DNA from: Amylibacter sp.
GTDB taxonomy: Bacteria; Pseudomonadota; Alphaproteobacteria; Rhodobacterales; Rhodobacteraceae
NCBI GenBank assembly: GCA_021775355.1
Contig: JAJFHZ010000006.1
Span: 280,154-344,153 of the forward strand
Direction: 5' to 3'
Length of the DNA stretch: 64,000 nt
Shown: positions 8,356-16,132 of the stretch, one piece after another
Numbering within the stretch: the stretch's first letter is position 1
Layout: every line of letters begins with the position of its first letter
Notes under the pieces: generated by a model
What the model was told of the DNA's origin: nothing
Seen by the model: only the letters and a program-made list of their open reading frames with translations
The model's database searches: none
Position numbers and translations under genes: made by a program

Positions 8356-10293
8356 TTATGTCTCTTTATGAGCCTTCACGTAGGCCGCCGCCTCTTCCCT
8401 TGTCTCAAAGATATGTGGGGATATTTTGCGGGTCTTCAAATCTTGCCCCATTTTCTGACGCAGGAAGGCGGATGTCGAGTATCGGGTGGCCGTATGGTAG
8501 TATTTGGTTTCCAGATCAGTCAGCATATCGGCAAATCGCGATGACAGGCGGGGGGCTATGGTGACGCCGTCATAGTTGGAAATCACATCGACCTTACAGC
8601 CAATGCCGGCAAAGAATGCATCAAGTTTCGTGCGCATCATGTCCAGATCGTCAATCGTTTCGATGCTTAGTCCACTGATATTGGCAAAAACGGTATTTTC
8701 GTCTGCGATGTAATGCAATCGGTCATCCCAGTTCATCGACAGCATGGTTTGTTTCAAGCGCATGCGTGCCTCGGCGAAAATCGCGGGGTTCATGGGTTTC
8801 GGATCATTGATGATGGGCGTGAACGCCATATGGGCAAGGATGTCTTTTTCAACATCGATACCGGGGGCAACTTCAGCAAGTTCCAGCCCAGTTGCAGTCA
8901 AACGAAACACACAGCGTTCTGTCACATATAGAACATCCTGTCCCAATGATGCGGCATATCTGCCATTAAATGTGATTTGTTCAACATTTTCGATAAATTT
9001 CGGAACCGCCCCTTCGTTGTCGATTTTCAGCGTATTATCTTGCGTACTGACGCGCAGACCTTTGGCGGTAAAGGTGCCGACAAACACCAGTTTGCGGGCG
9101 TTTTGCGAGATGTTGATGAAACCGCCCGCGCCTGCAAAACGATCCTTGAAACGGCTGACATTGACGTTGCCGTGCTGATCCACTTCCGCCATGCCAAGGC
9201 AGGCCATATCCAGACCACCGCCATCGTAAAAATCAAACTGCTGATTGGTTTGTATGATGCTTTCGGCATTGATTGCCGCCCCGAAGTCCAGCCCAGATTG
9301 CGGCACACCGCCCAGAACGCCTGCCTCTGTGGTCAGCATAATGTGGTCAAGCAGGCCCTCTTCATTGGCAACGGTTCCCACGCCTTCGGGCATGCCGATA
9401 CCAAGGTTGACGACACCGTTGATCGGCAATTCCATCGTTGCGCGGCGCGCAATGAATTTACGCATATCAAACCCCATGGGCGGCAGTTCGTCCACGATGC
9501 CACGAAGGCGCCCGCTAAAGGCGTGGTCATATTGCGTGGTGTAGGTTTGACGGTGCTCATCGGCTTGGGCAATCACAACGCAATCCACCAGATTGCCGGG
9601 GATAATCACGTCTTTGGGGGCAAGTGATCCGTGCGCGGCCACACGTTCCACTTGGGCGATCACAACACCGCCACTGTTTTTTGCCGCCATCGCGATGGAA
9701 AGCATATCCAATGTCAGGGCTTCGCGTTCCATGGTGATATTGCCGAATTTGTCGGCGGTAGTTCCACGGATCAAGGCCACGTCGATGGGGATCGCGCGGT
9801 AGAATAACCATTCCTTGCCGTCGATTTCCTTCAGCTCTACCAGTTTTTCAGTGGAAATAGGGTTGATCGCACCGCCGTCTTGGCGGGGATCCGCGAATGT
9901 ATTCAGGCCAACTTTAGAAAACATCCCCGGCTTGCCTGCGGCAATGTCGCGGTAAAGCTGTGAAATACAGCCCAAGGGCAGATTATAGGCAGCAATTTTG
10001 TTCTGCATCGCCATGGCACCCAATTTAGGCACCAGTGACCAATGCCCGCCGATGGCGCGTTTGATCAACCCTTCTTTGGCGATACGGTTCAGGCCTGCAT
10101 CTTTGCCGTCACCGGGGGCCGCTGCAAATAGAAGTGACAGATCGCGGGGGGATTGATCAGCATCAAAGCGTTCTTCGATACCGCGCAGCAGGCTTTCAGG
10201 TGTACCGATACCGACGAAGCCAGAGACACAAACCGTATCCTCATCCCCGATCAGTGCAATTGCATCTTCCAGATTTACGATTTTATCGACCAT
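8356..10293 (-). CDS. acyl-CoA:acetate/3-ketoacid CoA-transferase, fused alpha-beta, with C-terminal extension
   Basis: A 645-residue family I CoA-transferase with alpha and beta halves on one chain, like propionate CoA-transferase or YdiF. The alpha half has VSGFVGIGTPESL; the beta half has NLGIGMPEGV and LTTEAGVLGG with Glu323, the expected CoA-thioester nucleophile. Residues from about 520 on form an extra domain absent from minimal transferases, containing NYDGVTIAP, RYSTSAFLR and PHIFETREEAAAY, probably a SpoIIAA/STAS-like fold seen in longer relatives. It is the last gene of the PHA operon, 20 bases after phaC, so it likely activates a hydroxy acid to its CoA ester for the synthase. 4-hydroxybutyrate is one candidate; lactate, 3-hydroxybutyrate or propionate are others. 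Confidence 0.85.
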   Translation of the reverse strand: MVDKIVNLEDAIALIGDEDTVCVSGFVGIGTPESLLRGIEERFDADQSPRDLSLLFAAAPGDGKDAGLNRIAKEGLIKRAIGGHWSLVPKLGAMAMQNKIAAYNLPLGCISQLYRDIAAGKPGMFSKVGLNTFADPRQDGGAINPISTEKLVELKEIDGKEWLFYRAIPIDVALIRGTTADKFGNITMEREALTLDMLSIAMAAKNSGGVVIAQVERVAAHGSLAPKDVIIPGNLVDCVVIAQADEHRQTYTTQYDHAFSGRLRGIVDELPPMGFDMRKFIARRATMELPINGVVNLGIGMPEGVGTVANEEGLLDHIMLTTEAGVLGGVPQSGLDFGAAINAESIIQTNQQFDFYDGGGLDMACLGMAEVDQHGNVNVSRFKDRFAGAGGFINISQNARKLVFVGTFTAKGLRVSTQDNTLKIDNEGAVPKFIENVEQITFNGRYAASLGQDVLYVTERCVFRLTATGLELAEVAPGIDVEKDILAHMAFTPIINDPKPMNPAIFAEARMRLKQTMLSMNWDDRLHYIADENTVFANISGLSIETIDDLDMMRTKLDAFFAGIGCKVDVISNYDGVTIAPRLSSRFADMLTDLETKYYHTATRYSTSAFLRQKMGQDLKTRKISPHIFETREEAAAYVKAHKET

Positions 10294-10313
10294 AATTTAG
10301 GTTCCCCCGATAT

Positions 10314-11453
10314 TTATTTTGTCTTGGTATTCTGCGTCTCTTTCAACCAATCCGACAGGCCAGAGGCCACAACCCCTTGCGCCTTGCGGCTAACGAAAAC
10401 ACCCACATGACCACCGGAAAATCCGATTTCGCGATAGAGTTTCGGGCGGACATATTTACCCAGTGCTTTTGTACAGCTGACAGGCACGATGTGATCCTGT
10501 TCGGCATAGATGTTCAGAACCGGACATGAGATATGGCCAAGATTTACGGTGCGATCGCCCAATTCAAATGTGCCCGCAGTCAGACGGTTTTCACGGTAGA
10601 GTTGGTTGAACCATTCTTTAGCCGCAGCGCCCGGGTGATCGGGGCGATCAGCAATCCATTTTTCCATACGCAGAAAATTCAGTGTGGCAGCTTCATCACC
10701 TTCAAGACGAGCAAGACCCAGATTGTATTTGGTCATGCTGGCCATCGGGGTCAGGGACGAGAAAATCGCACCTGTCAGTGCGCCCGGCATGTTGCCGTGG
10801 GTGTCGATGATTTCATTGACCTCAGCCTCGGTCATATTTTGCGCCCATTTATTCAGAAAACCTTCACCGGCCCAAAAATTATCGGGATCACCGACGAAAT
10901 CAATCGGGGTAATGGCCAATGACAGGCCCGAAAAGAGTTCAGGCTCAAGCGCGACAAGGCAGGCAGCAAAAGTGCCGCCTTCACATATGCCAAACATCGA
11001 GATCGGCTTGCCGTCATTTTGATCGATCAGGTAATCAACACAATCACGTAGATAGCCGTTGATGTAATCATCAAGCGTCAGAAACTGATCCGCGCGTGTC
11101 GGGTTGCCCCAGTCTACCACGTAAACGTCGATGCCATTATTCAAAAGGTTGCGGACAAGGGATCGGTCTTCCTGCAAATCGATCATGGTTTGCCGCCCAA
11201 ACAAACCATAACAGATGATCACAGGCGGCACATCGGCCTTTTTCTTTGTCAGTGGGCGGTAGCGCGACAGGGTGACTTTATCGACACGAAACACAACATC
11301 CGCAGGGGTTTCCGCTATTTGCACATCCCCATGCTTGATCTTGGACAGTGTATCGTTGGATTTAACGGCCTTGACGCCCTCGTCCATCAATTGTTGCCAA
11401 GCGATATGGTAGGCTTCGGCGAATTCCGCTTTGATCAGGTTTGTGCTAGCCAT
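10314..11453 (-). CDS. phaC: class III poly(3-hydroxyalkanoate) synthase, subunit PhaC
   Basis: A 379-residue alpha/beta-hydrolase-type synthase, the size of class III PhaC (about 355) and far shorter than class I (about 600). The lipase-like box is GICEGG with the nucleophilic Cys near residue 157; the usual box is GICQGG, so Glu replaces Gln. The catalytic Asp is in YAEQDHIVPV and the His in GFSGGHVGVF. The ATG at 11453 is chosen over an in-frame TTG at 11459; AGGGTGA precedes it. It works with PhaE, encoded immediately upstream, to polymerise hydroxyacyl-CoA on granule surfaces. Class III synthases prefer short-chain monomers, including 3- and 4-hydroxybutyrate. Confidence 0.9.
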   Translation of the reverse strand: MASTNLIKAEFAEAYHIAWQQLMDEGVKAVKSNDTLSKIKHGDVQIAETPADVVFRVDKVTLSRYRPLTKKKADVPPVIICYGLFGRQTMIDLQEDRSLVRNLLNNGIDVYVVDWGNPTRADQFLTLDDYINGYLRDCVDYLIDQNDGKPISMFGICEGGTFAACLVALEPELFSGLSLAITPIDFVGDPDNFWAGEGFLNKWAQNMTEAEVNEIIDTHGNMPGALTGAIFSSLTPMASMTKYNLGLARLEGDEAATLNFLRMEKWIADRPDHPGAAAKEWFNQLYRENRLTAGTFELGDRTVNLGHISCPVLNIYAEQDHIVPVSCTKALGKYVRPKLYREIGFSGGHVGVFVSRKAQGVVASGLSDWLKETQNTKTK

Positions 11454-11460
11454 GTTCAAA

Positions 11461-12234
11461 TCACCCTATTTTGCGTTTTAGATCACGCAGTTCGCGGCGC
11501 AATTCGGTCACGATTTGGGTTAGGTCGTCAATTTCCGAACGGGTGGGCATCTGGTAGGTTTCGGCCCATTTTTGTGCGGCTTCCGCTTGGCGTTTTTTCA
11601 GTCTTGTAGCCGTGGACATCAGTTTTTTCTGGGCATCCATAAAATCCTGACTGGCTTGTGTATCCAACAACTCTTTGTTGGCTATTTTCAACCATGCATC
11701 CAGTGCCTGTTTGACTTTACCGGATTTCAAATCCTCCAAACTGAAGGCTTTGGAATATTCGGTGTAGCTGCGCAACCAAGCCTCGTGCATGATCTTGGCA
11801 AACTCGGCGGTTGCTTCCTGAAACTCCACGGTTTCGGCCCAAGCAGTTGCTATGTCACCTTGCGGCATCACCAGATCGGCGAATTGCGGGGCGCTGGCGA
11901 TGCTTTGCAATATGGTTTTTAACTGTTCGGGGCTTTGCGCCATCCAAGTGCTTGGGTCAAAAAGGCTGAACATCGCGTCACGGCTTTTACCCATCATGTC
12001 GGCAGCACCCGTTGCCATTGCAGTGGCGGGATCCCAACCGGGTGCCCATGCTTTGACGAAACCTTGCCATGCGTCAAAACCCTGCGGCATCATGTTTGTC
12101 GGTTTCGGGGTGAATCCTTGTGTCATAGATTTGGCGAAACCATCCGCCAAATCCTGTTGCGCATTGAAAAATGCATCCTGGCCATCCTGCCAAAACTTGA
12201 ACATCTGGTTCATTGGGTCTTTTGCATCAGCCAT
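11461..12234 (-). CDS. phaE: class III PHA synthase subunit PhaE
   Basis: A 257-residue PhaE-type protein. The N-terminus FKFWQDGQDAFFNAQQDLADGFAKSM is helical and rich in Trp/Phe; a W-rich centre carries DAWQGFVKAWAPGWDPATAM; and the C-terminal helix with TRLKKRQ..AAQKWAETYQMPTR and a coiled coil TELRRELRDLKRKIG is typical of PhaE. It has no active site of its own and forms the active complex with PhaC. The gene stops 7 bases before phaC. PhaE is smaller here than the roughly 350-residue Allochromatium protein, which is common for this variable subunit. Confidence 0.85.
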   Translation of the reverse strand: MADAKDPMNQMFKFWQDGQDAFFNAQQDLADGFAKSMTQGFTPKPTNMMPQGFDAWQGFVKAWAPGWDPATAMATGAADMMGKSRDAMFSLFDPSTWMAQSPEQLKTILQSIASAPQFADLVMPQGDIATAWAETVEFQEATAEFAKIMHEAWLRSYTEYSKAFSLEDLKSGKVKQALDAWLKIANKELLDTQASQDFMDAQKKLMSTATRLKKRQAEAAQKWAETYQMPTRSEIDDLTQIVTELRRELRDLKRKIG

Positions 12235-12246
12235 TTTGCGTATTCC

Positions 12247-13413
12247 TTATAATGCTGCGGTATAGATCGCCAAAGCGGCGTCATAGGTCATTTCACGCGG
12301 GTTGTTGACCAACAGACGGGTTTGTTTCATGCCGTCTTCGGCCAGCATTGGCAGGTCGTTATGATTAACACCAACTTCGCGCAGTGTGGATTTCATGCCC
12401 AGTTCGGGGCCAAGATCCTTGAAGCCCTGCACCATGCCTGCGCAAATTTCCTGCGTTGATTTCCCTGCAAGTTCCGGGAAAATAATCGGGGCGATCTCTG
12501 CGTATTGTGATGCACCTAAACTGTCTTCCATGTTGAATTCCAGCACATGCGGCAGAACAATTGCGTTCGATAGCCCGTGCGGTACGTGAAAATGGCCGCC
12601 CAAAGGATAAGCAAGCGCATGAACGGCCGCCACCGGTGCGTTGGCAAATGCCATACCTGCCAGCATTGAACCCAACAGCATGTCAGAGCGTGCAGCGCGG
12701 TCTTCGCCGTTGCTGCAAGCGGTGCGGATCGCCCCGCCCAGCAATACAAGTGCTTGTTTAGCCAGCGTGTCAGACAGAATGTTTTTGGCGTGTTTCGTGG
12801 TGTAGGCTTCAATCGCGTGCACCATCGCATCAATACCGGTGGCTGCCGTGATATGGGCAGGCAGACCCACGGTCAGTTCAGCATCCAGAATGGCCCAATC
12901 GGGCAATAGCACGGGGGACACCACGCCTTTTTTCTCGGACGTGCGGGTGGTGACGATTGAAATCGGGGTCACTTCAGAGCCGGTACCGGCAGTGGTTGGC
13001 GCCAACACCAGTGGCAAGCGGCCACCTTTGACCATGCCGACACCATACATTTCATCCAAGTCTTGCGGTGCGTTGGGTTGTGACAGGATCGAGATCAGTT
13101 TGGCGGTATCCAAAGATGAACCGCCACCCACGGAAACCACACCATCAATGCCCTGTGCTTTGGCTTCTTCCACGGCAGCGCGGATCATAGCCTCTGGCGG
13201 GTCGGCCACCACGTCATCAATAACATGCACGGCAATACCGGCCGTTTTCAGGCCATCAAGGCAAGCATCCGCAAGGCCTAGTTTCAGGATCATGGCGTCA
13301 GTGACGAAAGCAACTTTCGAACACCCCATATCGGCCATAATCTGGCCGATTTTTGTAGTCGAACCTACCTCGGACAGAATAGAGCTGGTGGTTTGGAATT
13401 TAAACGGTTTCAT
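12247..13413 (-). CDS. iron-containing alcohol dehydrogenase (type III)
   Basis: A 388-residue family III dehydrogenase. The NAD(P)-binding signature GVVSVGGGSSLDTAK lies near residue 95 and APTTAGTGSEVTP follows. The metal ligands are in GIDAMVHAIEAY (Asp, His), AVHALAYPLGG (His) and FHVPHG (His). The family includes 4-hydroxybutyrate, 1,3-propanediol, lactaldehyde and ethanol dehydrogenases. Lying 12 bases upstream of phaE and between it and a ThDP enzyme, it most simply reduces an aldehyde made by that enzyme to a hydroxy compound used as PHA monomer. Succinate semialdehyde to 4-hydroxybutyrate is the reading preferred here, by inference. Confidence 0.85.
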   Translation of the reverse strand: MKPFKFQTTSSILSEVGSTTKIGQIMADMGCSKVAFVTDAMILKLGLADACLDGLKTAGIAVHVIDDVVADPPEAMIRAAVEEAKAQGIDGVVSVGGGSSLDTAKLISILSQPNAPQDLDEMYGVGMVKGGRLPLVLAPTTAGTGSEVTPISIVTTRTSEKKGVVSPVLLPDWAILDAELTVGLPAHITAATGIDAMVHAIEAYTTKHAKNILSDTLAKQALVLLGGAIRTACSNGEDRAARSDMLLGSMLAGMAFANAPVAAVHALAYPLGGHFHVPHGLSNAIVLPHVLEFNMEDSLGASQYAEIAPIIFPELAGKSTQEICAGMVQGFKDLGPELGMKSTLREVGVNHNDLPMLAEDGMKQTRLLVNNPREMTYDAALAIYTAAL

Positions 13414-13425
13414 TGTGTGATATCC

Positions 13426-15084
13426 TTAGTCTTCAAAGGGGGAGGAAAGGGTTTTCAGACGTGCAGTCAGTTTCATATTCTCGGAATAATCAACCGGGCA
13501 ATCAATGATCGAAACAGTGCCGTCGTTCATGGCTGTTTCAATAGTGGATTGCAAATCTTCTGTCTTTTCAACGCGATATCCTTTGGCGCCAAAGCTTTCA
13601 GCAAACTTAACGAAATCGGCATTGCCCACATCGATATTACTTGAGCGGCCATATTCGCGCAATTGGTGCCATTCGATCAGACCGTATTTATTATCGTTGA
13701 AGATAATAACGGTGATGTTCAACCCAAGGCGCATCGCGGTTTCGATTTCCTGACTGTTCATCATGAAACCGCTGTCACCGGCCACGGCCAGAATATTCTT
13801 TTCAGGGTAAATCAGTTTGGCAGCAATTGTGCCGGGCAATGCGATACCCATGGAAGCAAAACCGTTTGAAATGATACAGGTGTTGGGCTGTTCGGCCTGA
13901 AACATCCGTGCCATCCACATTTTATGGGCACCCACGTCGGATATAACGATGTCTTCATCATTCATTGCCGCGCGCAGATCACAGATTATTTTTTGCGGTT
14001 TTGGCGGGTAGCTGTTGTCATCCGCATGGGCGTTCAGCTCAGTCACGATTTTATCATGCAATTTGGCGACTTTGTTGTCGGAGTGACCGGTGCAACGATT
14101 AGCCAGTCGTTTCAGGCTGTCTTTGATATCACCGATCATGCCGATTTCAGGAATGTAATGTGTGTCTACTTCGGCAGGGCTGGCATCAACATTGATAATT
14201 TTAATATCTGCGTTCGGATTCCAATAGCTTGGGGTGTATTCGACCATATCAAGACCGACACAGATTACCAAATCGGCCTGTTCGATCCCGAAAGCCACCA
14301 AATCATGGGCTTTCAAACCCACTGTGCCAATGGATAACGGGTGCGAAGATGGCATCGCACCTTTAGCCATAAAGGTGGTGGCGACGGGCGCGTTTGCAGC
14401 TTCTGCAAAGGCCACAAGTTCTTTGCAGGCATCAAAGCGGATCACACCGTTACCTGCAATCACCACAGGGTGTTTGGCCTCATTGAGCAGTTTGATAACC
14501 TTTTTACCAATCCCAAGCGGGGCCACAGCGGGTTGCGGTGCCTGCACTTTCAATGCCGGTATTTCGTCAATCTCCATGTCTCCTACGTTTTCAGGGAAAT
14601 CGATGAATGCGCCGCCCGGCTTTTCGGCTTCGGCGAATTTAAAAGCTTTGCGCACGACTTCGGGAACAATTTCGGGCATCAGAACCTGTACAGAGTATTT
14701 TGAGATCGGGGCGAACAGGTTCACAAGGTCAAGAATTTGGTGACTTTCTTTGTGCAGGCGTGTGGTGGAACCCTGCCCTGCGATTGCAACGATCGGGGCG
14801 CGATCCATATTGGCGTCGGCGAAACCCGTTACAAGGTTCGTGGCACCCGGGCCAAGCGTTGACATACAAACGCCGGCACGACCCGTTAGGCGACCGTAGA
14901 CGTCTGCCATGAATGCAGCACCCTGTTCGTGGCGGGTAGTGATAAATTCGATCGAGCTGTCCAAAAGCGCATCCATGACGGCGATATTTTCTTCGCCCGG
15001 AATGCCGAAAATATAGTCGACTCCTTCATTTTCAAGACATTTCACCAGCAGCGTTGCTGCATTGATTTTCTTCTTCTGTGTCAT
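13426..15084 (-). CDS. ThDP enzyme, acetolactate synthase-like (candidate 2-oxoglutarate decarboxylase)
   Basis: A 552-residue ThDP-dependent enzyme with the three domains of the acetohydroxyacid synthase group. The N-terminal Pyr domain has YIFGIPGEEN and the activating Glu in TTRHEQGAAFMADVYGRLTG; the central domain has VVIAGNGVIR; the PP domain has AVAGDSGFMMNSQE..NDNKYG binding Mg-ThDP. No regulatory small subunit is encoded nearby, which argues against branched-chain amino acid synthesis. Similar proteins annotated as acetolactate synthase in cyanobacteria were shown to be 2-oxoglutarate decarboxylases. It is first in the operon with the alcohol dehydrogenase, PhaE, PhaC and CoA-transferase genes. 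The ATG at 15084 is preceded by GGAGG at 7 bases; an upstream in-frame start lacks this. Catabolic acetolactate synthase remains the main alternative. Confidence 0.75.
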   Translation of the reverse strand: MTQKKKINAATLLVKCLENEGVDYIFGIPGEENIAVMDALLDSSIEFITTRHEQGAAFMADVYGRLTGRAGVCMSTLGPGATNLVTGFADANMDRAPIVAIAGQGSTTRLHKESHQILDLVNLFAPISKYSVQVLMPEIVPEVVRKAFKFAEAEKPGGAFIDFPENVGDMEIDEIPALKVQAPQPAVAPLGIGKKVIKLLNEAKHPVVIAGNGVIRFDACKELVAFAEAANAPVATTFMAKGAMPSSHPLSIGTVGLKAHDLVAFGIEQADLVICVGLDMVEYTPSYWNPNADIKIINVDASPAEVDTHYIPEIGMIGDIKDSLKRLANRCTGHSDNKVAKLHDKIVTELNAHADDNSYPPKPQKIICDLRAAMNDEDIVISDVGAHKMWMARMFQAEQPNTCIISNGFASMGIALPGTIAAKLIYPEKNILAVAGDSGFMMNSQEIETAMRLGLNITVIIFNDNKYGLIEWHQLREYGRSSNIDVGNADFVKFAESFGAKGYRVEKTEDLQSTIETAMNDGTVSIIDCPVDYSENMKLTARLKTLSSPFED

Positions 15085-15257
15085 TTGTTCCTCCAATGAC
15101 ATTAAGAGCTGCCTTGCGGCCCCCATACTAATCTGTTGTTAATCTACCAATAAACGAGCGGGTTTAAAGGCGCATCCTATAGAAATTCCGACAAACCCGT
15201 TATTTTTTGCCGCTTTAGGCGGCATCATAGCCGAGTTTGGGTGTTATTACCCAATAA

Positions 15258-15297
15258 TTGTGCGCCGCACAATAGTTATTTTTTGTGCAGTGCACAA
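15258..15297. promoter_or_regulatory. two PhaR-type dyad sites near the ThDP-phaEC operon
   Basis: Two 15-base dyads, TTGTGCGCCGCACAA (15258-15272, extended by A/T to a 17-base palindrome) and TTGTGCAGTGCACAA (15283-15297), with centres 25 bp apart. PhaR of Paracoccus and Rhodobacter binds TGC-rich dyads of the type TGC-N3/4-GCA. The sites lie about 175-210 bp upstream of the first operon gene, within a 509-bp intergenic region that otherwise holds only a TATAAT at 15370-15375 and no gene. Confidence 0.7.
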
Positions 15298-15429
15298 TTT
15301 TTAGAGCGCAGCTTTCCCTGTTCGATACAGATATTCGCGTGCGGCTGATAAAACATGAACACACTACACTATAATAGTATATGTATAATCTTCGTTTATC
15401 GCGTTCTTCATGCTTGCAAAAAAGGCAAA

Positions 15430-15487
15430 TTGTGCGCTGCACACAAATAAATTGCGCACCGCATCATTTTTTTGTTGCGCCGCACAA
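15430..15487. promoter_or_regulatory. three PhaR-type dyad sites upstream of phaP
   Basis: Three related dyads at 15430-15444 (TTGTGCGCTGCACAC), 15452-15466 (TTGCGCACCGCATCA, degenerate) and 15473-15487 (TGTTGCGCCGCACAA). Their centres are 21-22 bp apart, two helical turns, so proteins bound there would stack on one face. They lie between a TATAAT at 15370-15375 and the phaP start at 15594, the right place for repression of phasin synthesis by PhaR until polymer titrates it away. Confidence 0.7.
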
Positions 15488-15593
15488 AAAGAATCGCTAT
15501 ACACAGTTTCAGAAACAAAAGAGATTTATAAACTCTCACCCGCTACCAACATTCCGGCACACCTCCCGCGCTGGTATAAAAAAGGAAAAGACA

Positions 15594-15992
15594 ATGGCTA
15601 AGACCACACAAGCAAACGAAGCAATTGCAACTGCAACAACAGAAGCACTTGTTAAAACTCAAGAAGTATTCGCTAAATCTACTGAAACTTCAGAAAAAGT
15701 TGCCGAAAACCTGATCGATTACAACACTGCAATCATCAAAAGCGGCGAAGCTTTGGTTAAAAAAGCATACGACAACTACCTTGCAAACGTTGCAGCTGCT
15801 TTTGACGGTGCAAAAGCACTGACCAAAACATCCGACGTTGCAGAGTTTTACAAAGTTTCTTCTTCAAACTTCACTTCTGCCGCTGAAAAATTCTCGGCAC
15901 AAGGTAAAGAGTTGGCTGAACTTTCTGCGAAAGCTCTGAAAGACAACACAGAAACAGCGAAAAAACTTTATACAAAAGCATTTGCTGCTTAA
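15594..15992 (+). CDS. phaP: phasin (PHA granule-associated protein)
   Basis: A 132-residue, Ala/Lys/Thr-rich, almost entirely helical protein starting MAKTTQANEAIATATTEAL, with heptad-like spacing and no cysteines, as in the Phasin_2 family (FEKSTETSEKVAENLIDYN-like middle, ENTETAKKLYTKAFAA-like end). It coats PHA granules and controls their number and size. The ATG at 15594 is chosen because GGAAAAG lies just upstream and the N-terminus fits; the open frame further upstream crosses the operator region. A strong terminator follows, and phaR lies next on the same strand, the usual order. Confidence 0.85.
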   Translation: MAKTTQANEAIATATTEALVKTQEVFAKSTETSEKVAENLIDYNTAIIKSGEALVKKAYDNYLANVAAAFDGAKALTKTSDVAEFYKVSSSNFTSAAEKFSAQGKELAELSAKALKDNTETAKKLYTKAFAA

Positions 15993-16014
15993 TTTAGACT
16001 AAATTCCTCCCTTG

Positions 16015-16048
16015 AAAAACGTCGCAAACCCTGTTTGCGGCGTTTTTT
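16015..16048 (+). terminator. intrinsic terminator after phaP
   Basis: The stem CGTCGCAAAC / GTTTGCGGCG with a three-base CCT loop (one G-U pair) is flanked by AAAAA and TTTTTT, about 25 bases after the phaP stop. It separates phaP from phaR. Confidence 0.85.
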
Positions 16049-16070
16049 GTGCATATGCTAGCTATGAATG

Positions 16071-16085
16071 AGTTGCGCTGCACAA
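16071..16085. promoter_or_regulatory. PhaR-type dyad upstream of phaR
   Basis: AGTTGCGCTGCACAA matches the five dyads upstream of phaP in the core TGC-GCT-GCA. It lies 48 bases before the phaR start, consistent with autorepression by PhaR. Confidence 0.65.
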
Positions 16086-16132
16086 ATAAACTGCCTAACA
16101 CTGTTAAATGATTATCGTTTGGATCTGTTAGC

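Noticed and set aside
13426..15084. Anabolic acetohydroxyacid synthase IlvB
   Set aside because: No ilvN or ilvC is nearby, and the gene sits in a PHA operon; name kept open.
15215..15442. 75-codon frame over the PhaR-site region
   Set aside because: It lies across the repeated dyads, and the repeated cysteines come from the TGC repeats themselves; not a gene.
15240..15490. CRISPR-like array from regular short repeats
   Set aside because: The repeats are short dyads with unequal spacing (about 21-25 bp, then a large gap) and no cas genes; they fit repressor operators.
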